Notes: generated by a model not told the origin, from the sequence alone. 64,000 bases of DNA from JAVMKJ01 sp031732855 (GCA_031732855.1 JAVMKJ010000150.1:1-64000); one strand, 5' to 3'; counted from the first letter of the stretch, positions 1 through 13,107 are shown. Translations and numbers: made by a program.

Positions 1-55
1 TGGTCAAATCCCCTGTGACGAAAGGGGAAAGGCGAAAGCTTGGAGTTGATAATTA

Positions 56-187
56 GAGGCTGTCTAAAAACTAATTTGTTGATTGTGGGAGCGGCCTTGG
101 CCGCGATATGAGGGTCAGCCATCGCGGCCAAGGCCGCTCCCACATATAAGTTATTGATTTAATAATATTCAGTTTTTAGACAGCTTC
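56..187. mobile_element. MITE, copy A (132 bp)
   Basis: Non-coding element with imperfect terminal inverted repeats: the left end reads GAGGCTGTCTAAAAACT, and the right end, reverse-complemented, reads GAAGCTGTCTAAAAACT-like. Inside is a near-perfect 24-bp palindrome (left arm starts TGTGGGAGCGGCC, right arm ends GGCCGCTCCCACA) with a 13-nt loop. It is identical base for base to the element at 57251-57382. The flanks are TTA on the left and TAA on the right, so unlike the other copies it lacks a perfect 3-bp target duplication. The ends and the TNA duplications of its relatives resemble IS5-family (IS1031/ISL2-like) elements; that family assignment is inference. It lies just upstream of a kinase gene that lacks its expected N-terminus. 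Confidence 0.85.
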
Positions 188-209
188 TAATTCAGGGATA
201 CCGCTTGAA

Positions 210-3200
210 TTGGCCAAAGTCGAGGACTGTATGAGTTCGGTGAGCGAATTTTTCCGGGACCCGCCGGTTTTCGCGGTCCTGCGGCAAGCCATCACCCGCC
301 TGGTCGCCACCAAGCAGGCCGGCGATGCGATCCGGGCGTGGGTGCCGGGCAGCGCCACCGGCGAAGAGGCCTATTCCATCGCCATCGTTCTGATCGAGGC
401 GCTGGGAGACCGTCTCGCGCAATTCGACGTGCGCGTGTTGGCCACCGATCTCGACCCGGATGCCATCCAGATCGCGCGAGCGGGTGTCTACCCCAGGTTC
501 GTCCTGGAAAACCTGGATGCCGCCCTGTGCGAGCGCTACTTCGTGCCGCAGGGTTCGGGGCTGCGCGTGGGCCAGGCGATCCGGAAGCGCTGCGTGTTCG
601 CCCTCTACGATCCGGTGCGCCAACCGCCCTTCCCGAACATCGATCTCGTCAGTTGCCGCAACGCGCCGATCCATTTTCAATCCCGTTGGCGAGACGCAGT
701 GCTGGCCAGGTTCCACCATGCCCTGAATCCGGGTGGCTATCTGTTGCTGGGCCAGTCCGAACCCGCGGCAGCCGCCAGCCCGTTGTTCGAACCGGCGGAC
801 GACCGGTACCGGCTTTATCGCCGGCGCGACGTGCCGTCTCCCCCTCTCTTTCTTTCCGCGCAAGACGCGCCGCCCAGCCGACCGCAACCGCCGCCGCGGG
901 ACGACGGCGGACACGCATCGTCCGCGCCCGACGAGACCGCCGAGCCGCGCCAGGAACTGGCGGCCACCCGCGAGCACCTCCGTGCGGTGATCGAGGAGAT
1001 GGAGACCTCCAACGAGGAGCTGCGATCCCTCAACGAGGAGTTGCAAGCCTCCTTCGAAGAGTTGCAAGCCTCCAACGAGGAACTTCAATCCACCAACGAT
1101 GAGGTGATTACCCTCAACGACGAGTTGCGCGTCAAGTCGGAGGAACTCGCCGGTCTCAACGATGCCCTGGCCAACATTCAGGACTCGATCCAGCTCGGAT
1201 TGGTGGTGGTGGACGAGCGGGGCAGGGTACGCCGCTACAATCCGCTGGCGGTGCGGGTGTTCGGCCTGATGCCGGAGGACATCGGCCAACGCTTGGTGGA
1301 AGTGCCTTGCACGCTCGATTTACCCGACCTGCGCCTCCAGATCGACCAGGCGATCCATGTCGGCGTGCCGGTGGTCCAGCACGTCAGTCAGGGGAATCGG
1401 CATTACCTGATGCGGATTTCTCCTTACGTCGAGCAGTCCGGCCAGCGCACGGGCGCGGTGCTGACCTTCGCCGACGTTTCCGAGCTGCGTCGTGCCGAGA
1501 TCGAGCGGGAGCAAGCCGAAGAGGCGCTCTCGCACCGGGAAATGCTGTTGCGGGAAGCCGGCGATCTGGCCCATATCGGCGGCTGGGAGTTCGACCCGGT
1601 CACGCTCCAGGGCAGTTGGACCGAGGAAACCGCCCGCATTCACGACCTGGACCCGACCGCTCCAACCAACGCTACCCTGGGCTTGAGCTTCTATCCCGGC
1701 GAATCCCGCGCTCGCATCGAGGCGGCGGTGAGGGCCGCCATCGAACAGGGGACACCGTACGACCTCGAACTGGAATTCATCTCGGCCAAGGGCACGCCCA
1801 AATGGGTTCGCACCATCTGCCACCCCGTGGTGGAAAATGGGAAAGTCGTGCGCGTGCGGGGCTCCCTCCAGGACGTCACCGAACACAAGCGGTTGGAGCA
1901 GGACCTGCGCGCCCGCGAGGAACAGTTCAGGCTGTTCATCGACCATGCCCCGGCGGCCATCGTCATGATGGATCGCGACATGCGCTATCTGTTCGCCAGC
2001 CGCCGCTGGATCACCGATTTTCAGCTCGGGGACCGGGAGATCATCGGCCACAGCCATTACGAGATTTTTCCCGAGATTCCCGACCGCTGGAAGGAAATCC
2101 ACCGCCGGTGCCTGGCCGGCGCGACCGAGCGATGCGAGGAAGATCCGTTCCCGCGCCTCGACGGCACCACCGACTGGGTGCGCTGGGAAATCCGGCCCTG
2201 GTACGACAGCGGCGGCGCCATCGGCGGCATCGTGCTCATGTCGGAAGACATCACCCAGCAGGTCCGCGCGCGGGAGGTGCTGCGCGAGAGCGAGCGCCAA
2301 TACCGCATGTTGACCGAAACCATGAAGGACGTGGTGTGGGTGCTCGATACCGACACGATGTATTTCCGCTACGTCAGCCCCTCGGTGTGGAGGCTCCGCG
2401 GGTTCACGGCGGACGAGATCATGGCCACGCCGGTCGATGCGGCCCTGATGCCGGGCGCCGCCCGTGAGTTGAAGGAACGGATTCGGCAGGGAACGGCGGA
2501 TTTTCTGTCGGGCAAGGAAAGCCCCGATCGGTATTACATCGACGAAGTCGAACAGCCCTGCAAGGACGGTTCCTCGGTTTGGACCGAAGTCATCACCAAC
2601 TACTATCTCAACGAACGGACCGGGCGCGTCGAAGTCCGGGGCGTCACCCGCGACATCAGCGAACGCAAGCGAGCGGAAGAAGAGATCCGGCGGCTCAACG
2701 CCGACCTGGAGCGGCGAGTGACGGAACGCACCGCCGAGTTGATGGCGGCCCGGAATGCCGCCGAAGCCGCCAACCGGGCCAAGAGCACCTTTGTGGCCAA
2801 CATGAGCCACGAAATCCGCACGCCGATGAACGCCATCGTCGGGTTGACCCATCTGTTGCGGCGCAGCGTCCGCGACCCCGAACAGCGGGACCGGCTGGGC
2901 AAGATTGCCGCCGCCGCCGACCACCTGCTGGCGATCCTCAACGACATCCTCGACCTGTCCAAGATCGAGGCCGGCAAGCTGGTGCTGGAGCAGACCGATT
3001 TCGACCTGAACGGGGTGCTGAACCGCGTCTGCGCCCTGGTGAGCGACAAGGTGCGAACCAAGAATCTCGAACTGGTGGTCGAACTCGACCCCGCGCTCGC
3101 CGCCGCCGGCCCGTTGCGCGGCGACCCGACCCGGCTGACCCAAATGCTGCTCAACTATCTCGGCAACGCCGTCAAGTTCACCGAGCAGGGCTCGATCGCT

Positions 3201-5021
3201 CTGCTCGGGGGGGTGGTGGAAGAGAATCCCGGCGACCTGTTGCTGCGTTTCGAAGTGCGGGACACCGGCCCCGGCATCGCGCCGGAAATTCTCCCCCGGC
3301 TGTTCGAAGCCTTCGAGCAAGCCGACGGCGCCACCACTCGCCGGTACGGCGGCACCGGGCTGGGGCTGGCCATCAACCGGCGACTGGCCCGGCTGATGGG
3401 CGGCGAGGTCGGAGTCGAGAGCGCGCCCGGCGCCGGCAGCAGGTTCTGGTGCACCGTCCGGCTGGGTCGGAACGCCCGGCCGGTGGCGGCGGGGGGCGCG
3501 GATAATTCCCTGCGGGACCGGCGCATGTTGCTGGCCGACGATCTGCCCGAAGCCCGGCTGGCCCTGGGCCGGATGCTGCGCGGGCTGGGCCTGCGGGTGG
3601 AAGCGGTGGAATCCGGCGCCGCCGCCCTGAGCGCCATCGCCGCCGCCGACGCCGGGGGGGCCCCCTTCGATCTGGTCCTGATGGACTGGCGGATGCCCGA
3701 ACTGGACGGGCTGGAAACCGCCCGTCGCCTGTTCGCCCTGCCGCTGATCCGCCCGCCGGTCGCGCTGCTGAGCACCGCCTACGACGAGCCGGGCCTGCGG
3801 GACGCCGCCCGCCAGGCCGGGTTGCATGCCGTCCTGATCAAACCGGTCACCCCTTCGGCCCTGCACGACATTCTGCTGGAGGCCCTGACCGCGCCGGGCG
3901 ATTCGGACGAGCCACCGTCGGTCGCCGTCTCGGCCACCACCGTTCTGGAGCGTACCCTGGCGCAGCGTTACCGCCATGCCCGGCTGCTGCTGGCCGAAGA
4001 CAACCCGATCAACCAGGAAGTCGCCCTCGACCTGCTGCGCGCGGTCGGCCTGACGGTCGATCTGGCCGCCGACGGCGCCGAAGCCGTCGAACGGACGCGC
4101 CAGAATGCCTACGACCTGATTCTGATGGACGTGCAGATGCCGGTGCTGGACGGGTTGGACGCCACCCGCGCCATCCGCGGGTTGCCGGGTTACGAACGGG
4201 TCCCGATTCTGGCCATGACCGCCAACGCCTTCGACGAGGACCGGCAGGCGTGCCTGGCGGCGGGCATGAACGACCACATCGGCAAGCCGGTCGATCCCGA
4301 TGTACTGTGCGCCACCCTGCTGAAGTGGCTGCCCGAGCGGTTTTCTGCGCCGTCCCCGGTTCCCGCCGCCCCGGAGTTCCCGGCCGGGTCGCTGGGGGGG
4401 GACGACGCCCGTCTGGCCCGACTGGTCGCCATCCCCGGCCTCGATTCCGAACGGGGACTCAAACTCGTCCACGGCCAGCTCCACCGTTACCTCCATCTGG
4501 TGCGGCAATTCGTCCGCAACCACGGCGACGATCCGGCCAGTCTGCGCCGCGAACTGGCCGCCGGCGACCCGATCGCGGCCCGGCGCCTGGCCCATGCCCT
4601 GCGCGGCGTCGCCGGCACCCTGGGCGCGACTGGAGTGCACGCCCTGGCCACCGAGATCGAAACCGCGCTCCAGTCCGCGTCGCCGCCCTCGGTATGGGAA
4701 CCGCTGCTCGAAGCGCTGGAAACGACCCAGGCCGCGCTGGTCGCCGAACTGGGGGCCATGCTGCCGCCACCCGACCAGGAAGTGGCGCCGGCCGTGGACG
4801 AAGCGCGGGCGCGGATCGTGCTGGCCCGGCTCGAGTCCCTGCTGGCCGAAGACGATATCCGGGCCGACGACGTGTTCCGTGCCGCCGCCCCGCTGCTGCG
4901 GGCCGTGCTGGGCGACGCGGCGCGGGAATTGGAGCAGCGGATCGGCAACTTCGACTACGACCGCGCCTTGCAAATCCTGCGCGCGTTCTTGGCGGCGCGG
5001 CCGGAGTGGCGCCAGGGTTGA
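210..5021 (+). CDS. CheR-domain hybrid sensor histidine kinase, apparently 5'-truncated
   Basis: Cytoplasmic multi-domain signalling protein of about 1600 aa. Domains in order: CheR methyltransferase catalytic part (about 1-205; GSATGEEAYSIAI at the SAM site, ATDLD, DLVSCRN); an NEEL-rich coiled coil (253-325) typical of CheB/CheR-PAS fusions; four PAS domains (about 322-430, 440-561, 566-685, 690-822); HisKA with H867 in SHEIRTP; HATPase_c (970-1087); receiver 1 (D1159); receiver 2 (D1307); Hpt (H1462); a short C-terminal helical module. The protein opens at SVSEFFRDP, so the helical N-terminal half of CheR, and any CheB domain, is missing. The MITE at 56-187 ends 22 bp before the first usable codon. 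TTG at 210 and ATG at 231 are possible starts; neither has a clear ribosome binding site. It may be a 5'-truncated gene. No TM segment is seen. Confidence 0.8.
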   Translation: MAKVEDCMSSVSEFFRDPPVFAVLRQAITRLVATKQAGDAIRAWVPGSATGEEAYSIAIVLIEALGDRLAQFDVRVLATDLDPDAIQIARAGVYPRFVLENLDAALCERYFVPQGSGLRVGQAIRKRCVFALYDPVRQPPFPNIDLVSCRNAPIHFQSRWRDAVLARFHHALNPGGYLLLGQSEPAAAASPLFEPADDRYRLYRRRDVPSPPLFLSAQDAPPSRPQPPPRDDGGHASSAPDETAEPRQELAATREHLRAVIEEMETSNEELRSLNEELQASFEELQASNEELQSTNDEVITLNDELRVKSEELAGLNDALANIQDSIQLGLVVVDERGRVRRYNPLAVRVFGLMPEDIGQRLVEVPCTLDLPDLRLQIDQAIHVGVPVVQHVSQGNRHYLMRISPYVEQSGQRTGAVLTFADVSELRRAEIEREQAEEALSHREMLLREAGDLAHIGGWEFDPVTLQGSWTEETARIHDLDPTAPTNATLGLSFYPGESRARIEAAVRAAIEQGTPYDLELEFISAKGTPKWVRTICHPVVENGKVVRVRGSLQDVTEHKRLEQDLRAREEQFRLFIDHAPAAIVMMDRDMRYLFASRRWITDFQLGDREIIGHSHYEIFPEIPDRWKEIHRRCLAGATERCEEDPFPRLDGTTDWVRWEIRPWYDSGGAIGGIVLMSEDITQQVRAREVLRESERQYRMLTETMKDVVWVLDTDTMYFRYVSPSVWRLRGFTADEIMATPVDAALMPGAARELKERIRQGTADFLSGKESPDRYYIDEVEQPCKDGSSVWTEVITNYYLNERTGRVEVRGVTRDISERKRAEEEIRRLNADLERRVTERTAELMAARNAAEAANRAKSTFVANMSHEIRTPMNAIVGLTHLLRRSVRDPEQRDRLGKIAAAADHLLAILNDILDLSKIEAGKLVLEQTDFDLNGVLNRVCALVSDKVRTKNLELVVELDPALAAAGPLRGDPTRLTQMLLNYLGNAVKFTEQGSIALLGGVVEENPGDLLLRFEVRDTGPGIAPEILPRLFEAFEQADGATTRRYGGTGLGLAINRRLARLMGGEVGVESAPGAGSRFWCTVRLGRNARPVAAGGADNSLRDRRMLLADDLPEARLALGRMLRGLGLRVEAVESGAAALSAIAAADAGGAPFDLVLMDWRMPELDGLETARRLFALPLIRPPVALLSTAYDEPGLRDAARQAGLHAVLIKPVTPSALHDILLEALTAPGDSDEPPSVAVSATTVLERTLAQRYRHARLLLAEDNPINQEVALDLLRAVGLTVDLAADGAEAVERTRQNAYDLILMDVQMPVLDGLDATRAIRGLPGYERVPILAMTANAFDEDRQACLAAGMNDHIGKPVDPDVLCATLLKWLPERFSAPSPVPAAPEFPAGSLGGDDARLARLVAIPGLDSERGLKLVHGQLHRYLHLVRQFVRNHGDDPASLRRELAAGDPIAARRLAHALRGVAGTLGATGVHALATEIETALQSASPPSVWEPLLEALETTQAALVAELGAMLPPPDQEVAPAVDEARARIVLARLESLLAEDDIRADDVFRAAAPLLRAVLGDAARELEQRIGNFDYDRALQILRAFLAARPEWRQG
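4110..4335 (+). repeat. 226-bp perfect direct repeat, copy 1 (receiver-domain coding)
   Basis: Codes for the second half of receiver 2 of the first kinase, from the phospho-acceptor strand (YDLILMDVQMP) to the end of the domain (LLKWLP). It is identical at every base to 8169-8394 in the next gene. The flanking parts of the two genes are clearly diverged, so this points to recent gene conversion rather than to a fresh duplication of the whole gene. Confidence 0.95.
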
Positions 5022-5080
5022 CCGGGTATCGAGTTCCGGAGGAAGGGGTTAAACTGGCCTGCAACAAATATAACCGTTCG

Positions 5081-5184
5081 CCCCCTCCCCCCAGCCCCCT
5101 CCCGCGAGAGGAGGGGGAATTCAGCAACGGGCTGTTTCGCCAGGCTCCCTCCCCCCTTGTGGGGGAGGGCTGGGGTCGGGGGTG
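5081..5184. repeat. C-rich/G-rich intergenic inverted repeat
   Basis: The left arm is a run of CCCCCTCCC/CCAGCCCCCTCCC and the right arm is GGGGGAGGGCTGGGGTCGGGGG, each with its own smaller hairpin (CCCTCCCGCGAGAGGAGGG and CCCTCCCCCCTTGTGGGGGAGGG). It fills the gap between the two kinase genes. Repeats of this composition are common between genes in proteobacteria; it may also slow transcription, but there is no T-tract. Confidence 0.6.
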
Positions 5185-5237
5185 TAAATGGTTACCAAAA
5201 AAAACAAAACACCATCGAGCTACCCATGGGAGGCTGG

Positions 5238-8696
<3,459 letters not shown>

Positions 8697-8761
8697 GCGA
8701 CGGCCAAGGCTGGAGAAGGCGGTCGCTCGATCGATCGCCAGCAATTCTCATTTTACTGTAA

Positions 8762-8903
8762 GAAGCTGTCCAAAAACTAACTGTTTGATTTTTTTGCTGG
8801 GTGCGCGGGCTTCCAGCCCGCTTTTGGCTTCTCCAGCGGGCTGGAAGCCCGCGCACCCAGGGAATTTTGCTTAAAAATCAATTCGAGGTTTTTCGACAGT
8901 CTC
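8762..8903. mobile_element. MITE, copy C (142 bp)
   Basis: Terminal inverted repeats GAAGCTGTCCAAAAAC and, on the other strand, GAGACTGTCGAAAAAC; flanked on both sides by TAA (8759-8761 and 8904-8906), a 3-bp target duplication. The interior is a different, 25-bp-arm palindrome (GCTGGGTGCGCGGGCTTCC and its complement), so the family shares ends but carries different central hairpins. It lies between the second kinase and hrcA. Confidence 0.8.
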
Positions 8904-8908
8904 TAAGT

Positions 8909-9077
8909 CGTAGGGTGGGTTAGGCGCGCCCCCCATCAATGCCGAGGTCACCACCGAGCGTTCCGCGCGCCGTAACCCACCAGACCGGCGACGATCACGC
9001 AACGGTGGGTTACGGCGCGCCTCGACCGTGACGTTCCATGGATGAATTTTCGCAAGGCGCGCCTAACCCACCCTACG
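8909..9077. repeat. Nested inverted repeat of the GTAGGGTGGGTTAGG type
   Basis: Outer 22-bp arms at 8909-8930 and 9056-9077 (starting CGTAGGGTGGGTTAGG) are perfect complements. An inner pair of arms at about 8964-8981 and 9004-9020 (CCGTAACCCACC and GGTGGGTTACGG) is also near-perfect. It has no coding content. A shorter relative lies at 30872-30953. Together with the MITE it accounts for the roughly 470-bp gene-free stretch before hrcA. Confidence 0.75.
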
Positions 9078-9162
9078 GCGGACGTACCTTTCAGGCCAAA
9101 ATGAGAATTGCTGCTCGATCGCCTGGAATCTTGACGCTCCAGGGGGGAATTGTTAGGGTTGT

Positions 9163-9189
9163 TTGGCACTCTAGAGTTCAGAGTGCCAA
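9163..9189 (+). promoter_or_regulatory. CIRCE operator (HrcA binding site)
   Basis: TTGGCACTC, nine bases, GAGTGCCAA: a perfect inverted repeat matching the CIRCE layout (consensus TTAGCACTC-N9-GAGTGCTAA). It lies 30 bp before hrcA. A candidate -35 TTGACG sits at 9131-9136 with a weak TTAGGG -10 near 9153-9158, so bound HrcA would cover the start of the transcript. The expected effect is autogenous repression of hrcA and probably of the downstream grpE-dnaK-dnaJ genes, relieved on heat stress. Confidence 0.93.
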
Positions 9190-9219
9190 ATTACAGGAGA
9201 TACAGGAGAAACCATCGGC

Positions 9220-10290
9220 ATGTACGGCACGGATTCCATGCCCGCGAGCCATCCCGTCCTCAACGAACGCACCCAGCATTTGTTGAAGATCCTGGTCGAA
9301 CGCCACATCCGCGACGGTCAGCCCGTCGGATCGCGCACGCTGGCGCGCGACGCCGGCCTGGATTTGAGTCCGGCCACCATCCGCAACGTGATGGCCGATC
9401 TGGAGGAGTTGGGCTATCTGCGCTCTCCGCATACCTCGGCCGGCCGGGTGCCGACCGCCCGCGGCTACCGGTTTTTCATCGATGCCCTGCTGAATCTCCG
9501 GCCGCTGGACGATCGGGTCGTCGAGATCCTGCGCCAGCGGATCGACCAGCCGGTCCAGAACCGCGCCGAACTGGCGCGACTGGTATCCGATCTCCTGTCC
9601 GGCGTGACCCATCTGGCCGGGGTGGTCATGTTGCCGCGGCGCAACGTCGTGACCCTGCGCCAGGTCGAGTTCCTGCCGTTGTCCGAGAACCGGGTGCTGG
9701 TGATTCTGGTGCTGAACGCCCAGGAAGTGCAGAACCGCATCATTCAGACTCGCCGCCCCTACAACGCCGTGGAATTGCAACAGGCCGCGAACTATCTGAA
9801 CGCCCAGTTTGCCGGCAAGGATATTCGGCAGGTGCGGGAAGCATTGCTGCGGGATTTGCGCGAGGCCCGCGACAGCCTGGATCGGTTGATGCAGACCGTG
9901 GTCGAAATGGCGGAGCAAACCTTCGAGACCGAGCCGGACGGCGACGATTACGTGGTCGCCGGCCAGACCCACCTGATGCAATGCGCCGATCTGTCCGATC
10001 TCGACAAGCTGCGGCAGTTGTTCGAGGCCTTCAACCACAAGCGCGATTTGCTGCATCTGTTCGATCAATGCCTGCACGCCGAGGGCGTGCAAATCTTCAT
10101 CGGCGAGGAATCCGGCTTCGTGGTGCTGGAAGGGTGCAGCGTGGTGACCGCGCCCTACACCGTGGAAGGGCAGGTGCTGGGCGTGCTGGGGGTCATCGGT
10201 CCAACCCGGATGGCCTACGACCGGGTGATTCCGGTGGTGGACGCGACCGCGCGACTGCTGGCGGCGGTGTTGAACGCGCCCCAGGGCTGA
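9220..10290 (+). CDS. hrcA: Heat-inducible transcription repressor HrcA
   Basis: 356 aa, the usual HrcA length. The N-terminal winged helix covers about residues 10-75 (QPVGSRTLARDAGLDLSPAT, then GYLRSPHTSAGRVPT), followed by the GAF-like dimerisation domain. It represses chaperone genes by binding CIRCE, and such a site lies directly upstream. ATG 9220 has AGGAGA about 10 bp before it; ATG 9238 is an alternative that would begin nearer the conserved LNERTQ segment. First gene of the hrcA-grpE-dnaK-dnaJ group. Confidence 0.96.
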   Translation: MYGTDSMPASHPVLNERTQHLLKILVERHIRDGQPVGSRTLARDAGLDLSPATIRNVMADLEELGYLRSPHTSAGRVPTARGYRFFIDALLNLRPLDDRVVEILRQRIDQPVQNRAELARLVSDLLSGVTHLAGVVMLPRRNVVTLRQVEFLPLSENRVLVILVLNAQEVQNRIIQTRRPYNAVELQQAANYLNAQFAGKDIRQVREALLRDLREARDSLDRLMQTVVEMAEQTFETEPDGDDYVVAGQTHLMQCADLSDLDKLRQLFEAFNHKRDLLHLFDQCLHAEGVQIFIGEESGFVVLEGCSVVTAPYTVEGQVLGVLGVIGPTRMAYDRVIPVVDATARLLAAVLNAPQG

Positions 10291-10409
10291 ACGGCCACGC
10301 TCCCGCGCAATGCCGCCCTTGAATTCCCTCGATCCGTCCCCAGTTCCTGATCCACGAGGGGCGGCAACGCCCGCCCGCCCGATTTGAACGAGCGACGGAG
10401 ACCGTACCG

Positions 10410-11039
10410 ATGACTTCAACCGAACCCACCCTGGAGCCCCGTGCTCGCCCGGAAGCCGCCGGGGCGACCCATCCCTTTGCGGAAACCGCGACCGAGTCGG
10501 AGGTTTCCGCCGCCGCCGAGGAGGAGGCGGCGGCGATTTCGGTCAGCCGCGAGGAATTCGATACGCTGCAACGGGATCTGGACCAGGCGCTGGCCAAGGC
10601 CGACGAGCATTGGAAACTGTATCTGGGCGCCCACGCCGAGATGGAAAACCTGCGCAAGCGCACCGAACGCGAGGTGCGGAACGCCCACAAGTTCGCGCTG
10701 GAGCGGTTCTTCGGCGAGCTACTGCCGGTGCGCGACAGCCTGGAAATGGGACTGGCGGCGGCCGACGGCGAGGTCGACGTGGCCAAGCTGCGGGAGGGGG
10801 TCGATCTGACGTTGAGGCAACTGATGGCGGCGATGGAAAAATTCGGCGCCCGCGAGGTGAGCGCGCTGGGCGTCAGGTTCGATCCCAGCGAGCACGAGGC
10901 GATGGCGATGCTGCCGACCGACCAGGCCGAGCCGAACACCGTGGTGCAGGTCATGCAGAAGGGCTATTGGCTCAACGAGCGCTTGATCCGTCCCGCCAAG
11001 GTAATCGTGGCCCAGGCCGCCTCCAGGCCGGCGGGCTGA
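10410..11039 (+). CDS. grpE: Nucleotide exchange factor GrpE
   Basis: 209 aa. Releases ADP from DnaK. The N-terminus is acidic and Ala/Glu-rich and likely disordered (1-45); a long dimeric helix follows, then the conserved core AEMENLRKRTEREV and FALERFFGELLPVRDSLE, and the C-terminal beta domain (PTDQAEPNTVVQVMQKGYWL). GGAG lies upstream of ATG 10410. It sits 119 bp after hrcA and 99 bp before dnaK, the usual gene order. Confidence 0.97.
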   Translation: MTSTEPTLEPRARPEAAGATHPFAETATESEVSAAAEEEAAAISVSREEFDTLQRDLDQALAKADEHWKLYLGAHAEMENLRKRTEREVRNAHKFALERFFGELLPVRDSLEMGLAAADGEVDVAKLREGVDLTLRQLMAAMEKFGAREVSALGVRFDPSEHEAMAMLPTDQAEPNTVVQVMQKGYWLNERLIRPAKVIVAQAASRPAG

Positions 11040-11138
11040 ATTCCGCGCCGAACCCCATTGAAAACCCGTCGCGCGGCCCCCATTTCCAGCGGCAGGACCA
11101 GGATTCAAGACAAATTCACCGTATAGAGAGCGTGGCCA

Positions 11139-13082
11139 ATGAGCACCAGCAAGATTATCGGCATCGACTTGGGCACCACCAATTCCTGCGTGGCGATCAT
11201 GGAAGGCGGCAAGCCCCGAGTCATTGAGAACAGCGAAGGCGACCGGACCACGCCGTCCATCGTTGCCTTCATGGAAGACGGTGAGATCACCGTCGGCCAG
11301 CCGGCCAAGCGCCAGGCGGTCACCAACCCGCAGAACACCCTGTTCGCGGTCAAGCGGCTGATCGGCCGGCGTTTCGCCGAGCCCGAAGTGCAGAAGGACA
11401 TCGACCTGGTGCCCTACCGGATCGTCAAGAACGATAACGGCGATGCCTGGGTCGAGGCGCGCGGCAAGAAAATGGCGCCGCCGGAAATTTCCGCCCGCGT
11501 GTTGATGAAGATGAAGAAGACGGCCGAGGACTATCTCGGCCATCCGGTCACCGAGGCGGTGATCACGGTGCCGGCCTACTTCAACGACAGCCAGCGCCAG
11601 GCGACCAAGGACGCCGGCCGCATCGCCGGACTGGAAGTCAAGCGCATCATCAACGAGCCGACCGCGGCGGCGCTGGCCTTCGGCATGGACAAAGCCAGTT
11701 CCAAGGATCGCAAGATTGCGGTCTACGACCTGGGCGGCGGCACCTTCGACATCTCCATCATCGAGATCGCCGAGGTGGATGGCGAGAAGCAGTTCGAAGT
11801 GCTGTCGACCAACGGCGATACCTTCCTGGGCGGCGAGGATTTCGACAAGCGGATCATCGACCACCTGATCGAGCAGTTCCAGAGGGAGTCCGGCATCAAC
11901 CTGGCCAACGATCCGCTGGCGCTGCAGCGGTTGAAGGAAGCCGCCGAGAAAGCCAAGATCGAACTGTCCTCCAGCCAGCAGAGCGATATCAACCTGCCGT
12001 ACATCACGGCGGACGCCAGCGGGCCTAAGCACCTCAACCTCAAGCTGACCCGCGCCAAACTGGAATCGCTGGTGGAGGATCTGATCGAGAAGACCATCGG
12101 CCCCTGCCGGATCGCGCTGAAGGACGCCGGACTGGGCGTCGGCCAGATCGACGACGTGCTGCTGGTCGGCGGTCAGACCCGCATGCCCAAGGTGCAGGAC
12201 AAGGTGCGCGAGTTCTTCGGCAAGGAACCGCGCAAGGACGTGAACCCCGACGAGGCGGTGGCGGTCGGCGCCGCGATCCAGGGCGGCGTCCTGGGCGGGC
12301 AGGTCAAGGACGTGCTGCTGCTGGACGTGACCCCGCTGTCGCTGGGCATCGAAACCCTGGGCGGCGTCATGACCAAGCTGATCGAGAAGAACACCACCAT
12401 CCCGACCAAGGCGACCCAGGTCTTTTCGACCGCCGACGACAACCAGACGGCGGTGACGGTGCACGTGTTGCAGGGCGAGCGCGAGATGGCCTCGGCCAAC
12501 AAGTCGCTGGGCAAGTTCGATCTGACCGACATTCCGCCGGCTCCGCGCGGCGTGCCCCAGATCGAGGTGACCTTCGACATCGACGCCAACGGCATCCTGC
12601 ACGTATCGGCCAGGGACAAGGCCACCGGCAAGGAAAACCGGATCGTCATCAAGGCAAGTTCCGGCCTGTCCGAGGCCGAGATCAAGCGGATGGTCGGCGA
12701 CGCCGAGGCGCACGCCGAGGAGGACAAGAAGTTCCACGAACTGGTCAACGCCCGCAATCAGGCCGAGAACCTGATCCACGCCACCGAGAAGACCCTGCGC
12801 GATCTGGGCGACAAGGTGGAAGGTGGCGAGCGGTCGGCCATCGAGGCGGCGGTCAGCGACCTGCGGACCACCGCCAAGACCGACAACAAGAGCGCCATTG
12901 AGGCCAAGAGTCGGACGCTGGCCGAATTGTCCGGCAAGCTGGCCGAACGGGTTTACGCCCAAGCCGGCGGTGGCGGTCCGGAGGGTGGCGCCGGCGGTTC
13001 GCACGGCGGGCCGGGCGGCGGCGCCCACAAGCCGGCCGAGGACGGCGTGGTCGACGCTGAATTCGAGGAAGTCAAGAAGTAA
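11139..13082 (+). CDS. dnaK: Chaperone DnaK (Hsp70)
   Basis: 647 aa, full length. ATPase domain begins IIGIDLGTTNSCVAIMEGG; VYDLGGGTFDISI forms the phosphate 2 region; the linker DVLLLDVTPLSLGIE leads into the substrate-binding domain; the C-terminus is Gly-rich and ends in an EFEEVKK-like tail typical of proteobacterial DnaK. Folds nascent and stress-damaged proteins with DnaJ and GrpE, encoded on either side. Probably cotranscribed from the hrcA promoter; no separate sigma-32 promoter was recognised. Confidence 0.98.
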   Translation: MSTSKIIGIDLGTTNSCVAIMEGGKPRVIENSEGDRTTPSIVAFMEDGEITVGQPAKRQAVTNPQNTLFAVKRLIGRRFAEPEVQKDIDLVPYRIVKNDNGDAWVEARGKKMAPPEISARVLMKMKKTAEDYLGHPVTEAVITVPAYFNDSQRQATKDAGRIAGLEVKRIINEPTAAALAFGMDKASSKDRKIAVYDLGGGTFDISIIEIAEVDGEKQFEVLSTNGDTFLGGEDFDKRIIDHLIEQFQRESGINLANDPLALQRLKEAAEKAKIELSSSQQSDINLPYITADASGPKHLNLKLTRAKLESLVEDLIEKTIGPCRIALKDAGLGVGQIDDVLLVGGQTRMPKVQDKVREFFGKEPRKDVNPDEAVAVGAAIQGGVLGGQVKDVLLLDVTPLSLGIETLGGVMTKLIEKNTTIPTKATQVFSTADDNQTAVTVHVLQGEREMASANKSLGKFDLTDIPPAPRGVPQIEVTFDIDANGILHVSARDKATGKENRIVIKASSGLSEAEIKRMVGDAEAHAEEDKKFHELVNARNQAENLIHATEKTLRDLGDKVEGGERSAIEAAVSDLRTTAKTDNKSAIEAKSRTLAELSGKLAERVYAQAGGGGPEGGAGGSHGGPGGGAHKPAEDGVVDAEFEEVKK

Positions 13083-13107
13083 TCGCTTCGGTTGCGATAA
13101 GCTGTGA

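Noticed and set aside
1320..4973. Very long minus-strand open frame (over 1200 codons) opposite the first kinase
   Set aside because: Product of high GC and codon bias; the opposite strand encodes an unmistakable hybrid kinase with all motifs, and the antisense product has no recognisable domain.
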